Shown here: positions 22,762 through 25,241 of the stretch, piece after piece
How positions within the stretch are numbered: position 1 is the first letter of the stretch
Layout of the letters: each line of letters begins with the position of its first letter
From: CAHJXF01 sp038240015
Lineage (GTDB): Bacteria; Pseudomonadota; Gammaproteobacteria; Burkholderiales; Burkholderiaceae_D
NCBI GenBank assembly: GCA_038240015.1
Contig: JBBSEF010000043.1
Span: 1 to 25,241, forward strand
Direction: 5' to 3'
Length of the DNA stretch: 25,241 nt
Program-made: the position numbers and the translations under genes
The notes under the pieces: model-generated
Told to the model about the DNA's origin: nothing
What the model saw: only the letters and a program-made list of their open reading frames with translations
The model's database searches: none

Positions 22762-23802
22762 TCAAGTTCGCGCGAGATCCGCTTCGGTGGTGAATGCGTC
22801 GGCAAAAAACTCGTCTTCGGGCAAACCGCATGCCCCGATCAAGTCGCGCCGCGCGGCATCGACCATCACCGGCGCGCCGCACGCGTAGACTTGATGCGCC
22901 GAAAGATCGGCGAAGTCCTCCATCACGGCGCGATGCACGAAGCCGCTTCGGCCCGTCCATCGATCTTCGTCGAGCGCGTCGGAAATGACGGGGACGTAGC
23001 GAAACGAAGGCAACGCGCTTTCCCATGCGCGCGCGATCTCGTCGAGATAGAGATCGTGCGGGCGACGGCCGCCCCAGTAGAGCGTCATCGGTCGATCGAC
23101 TGCTTTCAGCACCGCGTGTTCGATGATCGCCTTGATCGGCGCGAAGCCCGTGCCGCTCGCGACGAACACGATCGCCTTGGCACTGTCTTCACGCAGGAAG
23201 AAGGTTCCGAAGGGTCCCTCGAAACGCAGGATGTCGCGCTCTTTCATCTGCGTTGCGCCCGCGCCGAAGACGTGGTCGCTGAACGCCCCGCCGGGGGTAT
23301 GTCGGATGTGCAGCTCGAGTTGATCGGCCGTCTCGGGCGCGCCTGCCATCGAGTAGCTGCGACGCCGGCCGTCCTTCATGATGATCTCGACGTACTGTCC
23401 GGGCAGATACTGAAGGCGTTCGGACGCGGGCAACTGCAGGCGCATCACCGTGACATCGGGCGCGACGCGCGTGAGGCTCGCCACGCGAGCGGGCAGCTTC
23501 TTGATCGGAATGTCGCCGATGCCGCGCACTTCGCGCGCTTCGATGACGAGGTCGCTCTCGGGATGCGCGCTGCAAAAAAGCGCGAAGCCGCGGGCTTCTT
23601 CATCGGCCGACAGCGCACTCTCCTGATGCGCAGCGTGCCGCACCCGGCCTTCGACGACGCGTCCCTTGCACGAGCCGCACGCACCGTTCCTGCATCCGTA
23701 GGCCAGACCGATCCCCGCGCGCATGGCCGCGGCAAGGACCGTTTCGTCATCGCCGACTTCGAACTGATGACCGCTGGCTTCTACCGATACCTTGAATGTC
23801 AT
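22762..23802 (-). CDS. 2Fe-2S ferredoxin-FAD/NAD(P)H oxidoreductase (CDP-6-deoxy-delta-3,4-glucoseen reductase-like)
   Basis: The 346-residue protein combines an N-terminal plant-type ferredoxin domain (Cys37, Cys42, Cys45 in YGCRNGACGSCKG and Cys77 in LFCSAHP) with an FAD-binding barrel (LPGQYVEI 133-140; RSYSMAG 148-154) and an NAD(P)-binding domain (ASGTGFAP 215-222; YACGAP 306-311). It passes electrons from NAD(P)H through FAD to the 2Fe-2S cluster. Genomes of this group usually label such proteins after the CDP-glucoseen reductase AscD, but no deoxysugar genes are nearby and the true acceptor is unknown. The ATG at 23800-23802 begins right at the ferredoxin domain; the longer upstream frame is Arg-rich and runs into the divergent gene, so it is rejected. 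It heads the minus-strand run. Only 10 bases separate this start from that of the SDR-like gene. Confidence 0.9.
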   Translation of the reverse strand: MTFKVSVEASGHQFEVGDDETVLAAAMRAGIGLAYGCRNGACGSCKGRVVEGRVRHAAHQESALSADEEARGFALFCSAHPESDLVIEAREVRGIGDIPIKKLPARVASLTRVAPDVTVMRLQLPASERLQYLPGQYVEIIMKDGRRRSYSMAGAPETADQLELHIRHTPGGAFSDHVFGAGATQMKERDILRFEGPFGTFFLREDSAKAIVFVASGTGFAPIKAIIEHAVLKAVDRPMTLYWGGRRPHDLYLDEIARAWESALPSFRYVPVISDALDEDRWTGRSGFVHRAVMEDFADLSAHQVYACGAPVMVDAARRDLIGACGLPEDEFFADAFTTEADLART

Positions 23803-23812
23803 ACTGATTCTG

Positions 23813-24766
23813 ATGTTTGATCCGACAGGAGCGGCGGTATCGGAGGGAAGCGATCGCATCGGTCGATGCGGTGACCGCGCACGCGCGGGCCGCTTTGCCG
23901 GACCTCGCATTCTAATTGTTGGCTGTGGCGATGTGGGCTTGCGCGTCGTCAACTTGCTGGGCGATCGCTTTCGTGTTGCGGCATTGACGCATACGCGCGA
24001 GCGTGTTCCCGCGCTGCGAACCGCAGGGGCCGCAGCGATCGTGGCGGACCTCGACGACCCGCGTTCATTGCATCGCCTCGCCAGTCTCGCGCGCATTGTC
24101 GTTCATCTCGCGCCGCCGCCGACGCAAGGGACGATCGACACGCGCACACGCGCATTGCTGCCGCTGCTTCACGGCGTCCAGACCTTGATCTATGTGAGCA
24201 CCAGCGGGGTGTACGGAGATTGCGCGGGAGCGTGGGTCGACGAGACGCGGAGCGTCGCGCCGGGCAGCGATCGTGCGCGACGAAGAGTCGACGCCGAGCG
24301 ATGCTTGCGCACCTGGGCGCGCAGGAGCGGTGCGCGTCTCGTGATTCTTCGCGTTCCGGGAATCTACGCGGCCGATCGCCTGCCGACCGCGCGCATTGCG
24401 GCGGGCACACCCGTGCTGCACCAATCCGACGACGTGTACACCAATCACATTCACGCCGACGATCTCGCGCGGTTGATCATCGTCGCGATGTATCGCGGTG
24501 CGGCGCTACGCATCTATCATGCGGTCGACGACAGCGCGATGCGCATGGGCGACTGGTTCGACCTGATCGCCGATACCTACGGAATGCAGCGACCGGAGCG
24601 CGTTGTCCGGGAAGCGATCGCCTCGCGCGTTGCACCGAACCTGGCGAGCTTCATGCGCGAGTCGAGACGGCTTTCGAACGACCGCATCAAGAACGAACTC
24701 GGGATACGCCTCGCCTATCCCACCGTGATCGAGGGCGTGATCGCAAGCACATCGCTGCGGAAATAA
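23813..24766 (+). CDS. Atypical NAD(P)-binding SDR-family protein (YeeZ-like)
   Basis: 317 residues. A Rossmann motif ILIVGCGDVGLRV (33-45) follows an unusual hydrophilic N-terminal stretch of about 30 residues. YVSTSGVYGD (128-136) corresponds to the active-site strand of extended SDRs, but the Tyr-x-x-x-Lys pair is missing (Tyr134 is followed by Ala at +4). Further family-like blocks are VILRVPGIYAADRLP and NHIHADDLARLII. It resembles E. coli YeeZ-type proteins, whose substrate is unknown. The only usable start before the Rossmann motif is the ATG at 23813 (or a TTG at 23792 overlapping the divergent gene); neither has a ribosome site, so the start is uncertain. It is followed by a terminator shared with clpA. 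Confidence 0.85.
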   Translation: MFDPTGAAVSEGSDRIGRCGDRARAGRFAGPRILIVGCGDVGLRVVNLLGDRFRVAALTHTRERVPALRTAGAAAIVADLDDPRSLHRLASLARIVVHLAPPPTQGTIDTRTRALLPLLHGVQTLIYVSTSGVYGDCAGAWVDETRSVAPGSDRARRRVDAERCLRTWARRSGARLVILRVPGIYAADRLPTARIAAGTPVLHQSDDVYTNHIHADDLARLIIVAMYRGAALRIYHAVDDSAMRMGDWFDLIADTYGMQRPERVVREAIASRVAPNLASFMRESRRLSNDRIKNELGIRLAYPTVIEGVIASTSLRK

Positions 24767-24767
24767 A

Positions 24768-24793
24768 AAAAGCCCGCGGAAGTCGCGGGCTTT
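24768..24793. terminator. Intrinsic terminator shared by clpA and the SDR-like gene
   Basis: AGCCCGCG (24771-24778) and CGCGGGCT (24784-24791) form an 8-base stem with a 5-base loop. A run of A on the left becomes a T-run for transcripts arriving from clpA, making it strong in that direction; TTT on the right makes it weaker for the SDR gene. Confidence 0.88.
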
Positions 24794-24811
24794 GCTTGAA
24801 GTTTGAAATGT

Positions 24812-25241
24812 TCAGGCGTCAAGTTCTTCGACTTCGGCCGGCGGCTTGTGCACACCGCCGCCCTCGGGAAAGATCAGGCGGATCTTGTCGTCCGCATCGA
24901 GCTCGACCGTGACCTTGCCGCCGTTGACGAGCCGTCCGAACAGCAACTCGTCGGCCAGCGCACGGCGAATCATGTCCTGGATCAGTCGCGCCATCGGCCG
25001 GGCGCCCATCATCGGATCAAAACCCTTCTTCGATAGGTAGGTGCGCAGCGCCTCGTCGAACACGATGTCGACCTTCTTCTCGTGCAACTGCTCTTCGAGC
25101 TGCATCAGGAACTTGTCGACCACGCGCAGGATGACCTCTTCGTCGAGCGACTTGAAGCTGATGATCGCGTCGAGCCGGTTTCTGAACTCGGGCGTGAACA
25201 TGCGCTTGATGTCGACCATCTCGTCGCCCGACTCCTTGCTG
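24812..25241 (-). CDS. clpA: ClpA, ATP-dependent Clp protease ATP-binding subunit, C-terminal part
   Basis: The last 142 residues of ClpA; the rest lies beyond the right edge and the frame is open to base 25241. ClpA is a hexameric AAA+ unfoldase that feeds proteins, including N-degron substrates, to ClpP. Visible blocks are IKRMFTPEFRNRLDAII, VVDKFLMQLEEQL, KKGFDPMMGARPMARLIQD (sensor-2 region with the conserved GAR) and LADELLFGRLVNGGKVTV, all typical of the ClpA second AAA+ small domain rather than ClpB or ClpC. The open frame continues upstream of the in-frame ATG at 25219 with SKESGDE, so that ATG is internal. clpS is commonly found next to clpA but would lie outside this window. The gene ends at a strong terminator. 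Confidence 0.95.
   Translation of the reverse strand, partial: SKESGDEMVDIKRMFTPEFRNRLDAIISFKSLDEEVILRVVDKFLMQLEEQLHEKKVDIVFDEALRTYLSKKGFDPMMGARPMARLIQDMIRRALADELLFGRLVNGGKVTVELDADDKIRLIFPEGGGVHKPPAEVEELDA

Overview
The window is high-GC, densely packed proteobacterial chromosome. The best lineage guess is a betaproteobacterium of the order Burkholderiales. This rests on a small tryptophan-rich protein of the TIGR04438 type, which as I recall is largely confined to that order, together with Burkholderiales-like ComEC, IlvD, LivKHMGF and ClpA sequences. I cannot name a genus. No rRNA, tRNA, CRISPR array, phage gene or transposase was seen, and no gene-free stretch exceeds 300 bases. The largest gaps are 7043-7278 (livK/putA) and 3351-3565 (lgt/ilvD).

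Left part (1-5823), housekeeping. The C-terminal three quarters of comEC (DNA uptake channel) runs off the left edge. It converges on a tightly coupled lgt-ubiX pair (lipoprotein maturation; prenyl-FMN synthesis). ilvD (branched-chain amino acid synthesis) is divergent from lgt, and the gap between them holds a REP-like inverted repeat pair. A small Trp-rich membrane protein and a c-type cytochrome follow, overlapping head to head.

Middle (5842-14829), amino-acid uptake and catabolism. livK (periplasmic binding protein) lies divergent from putA (bifunctional proline to glutamate oxidation). putA is followed on the same strand by livH-livM-livG-livF, the membrane and ATPase parts of the same ABC importer. 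Import and proline oxidation are therefore physically interleaved.

Accessory segment (about 14830-18813). This holds a truncated secreted alpha/beta hydrolase, a small exported protein of unknown function, and then the most interesting part of the window: a 614-residue fusion of an alpha/beta hydrolase with a complete metacaspase-type (C14) protease, followed by an astacin-like zinc metalloprotease (HEXXHXXGXXH). Neither protease has a signal peptide. The metzincin carries a Lys/Arg-rich stretch just before its predicted catalytic domain, and the metacaspase has a pocket pattern typical of Lys/Arg-specific enzymes. A two-protease cascade is a testable inference, not something the sequence proves.

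Right part (18814-25241). A TVP38/DedA-type membrane protein converges on a four-gene minus-strand run (2Fe-2S/FAD reductase, secreted S9 prolyl-oligopeptidase-like peptidase, GNAT acetyltransferase, PaiB-like FMN-binding protein). A divergent SDR-like NAD-binding protein follows, then a strong terminator and the C-terminal end of clpA, which enters from the right edge.
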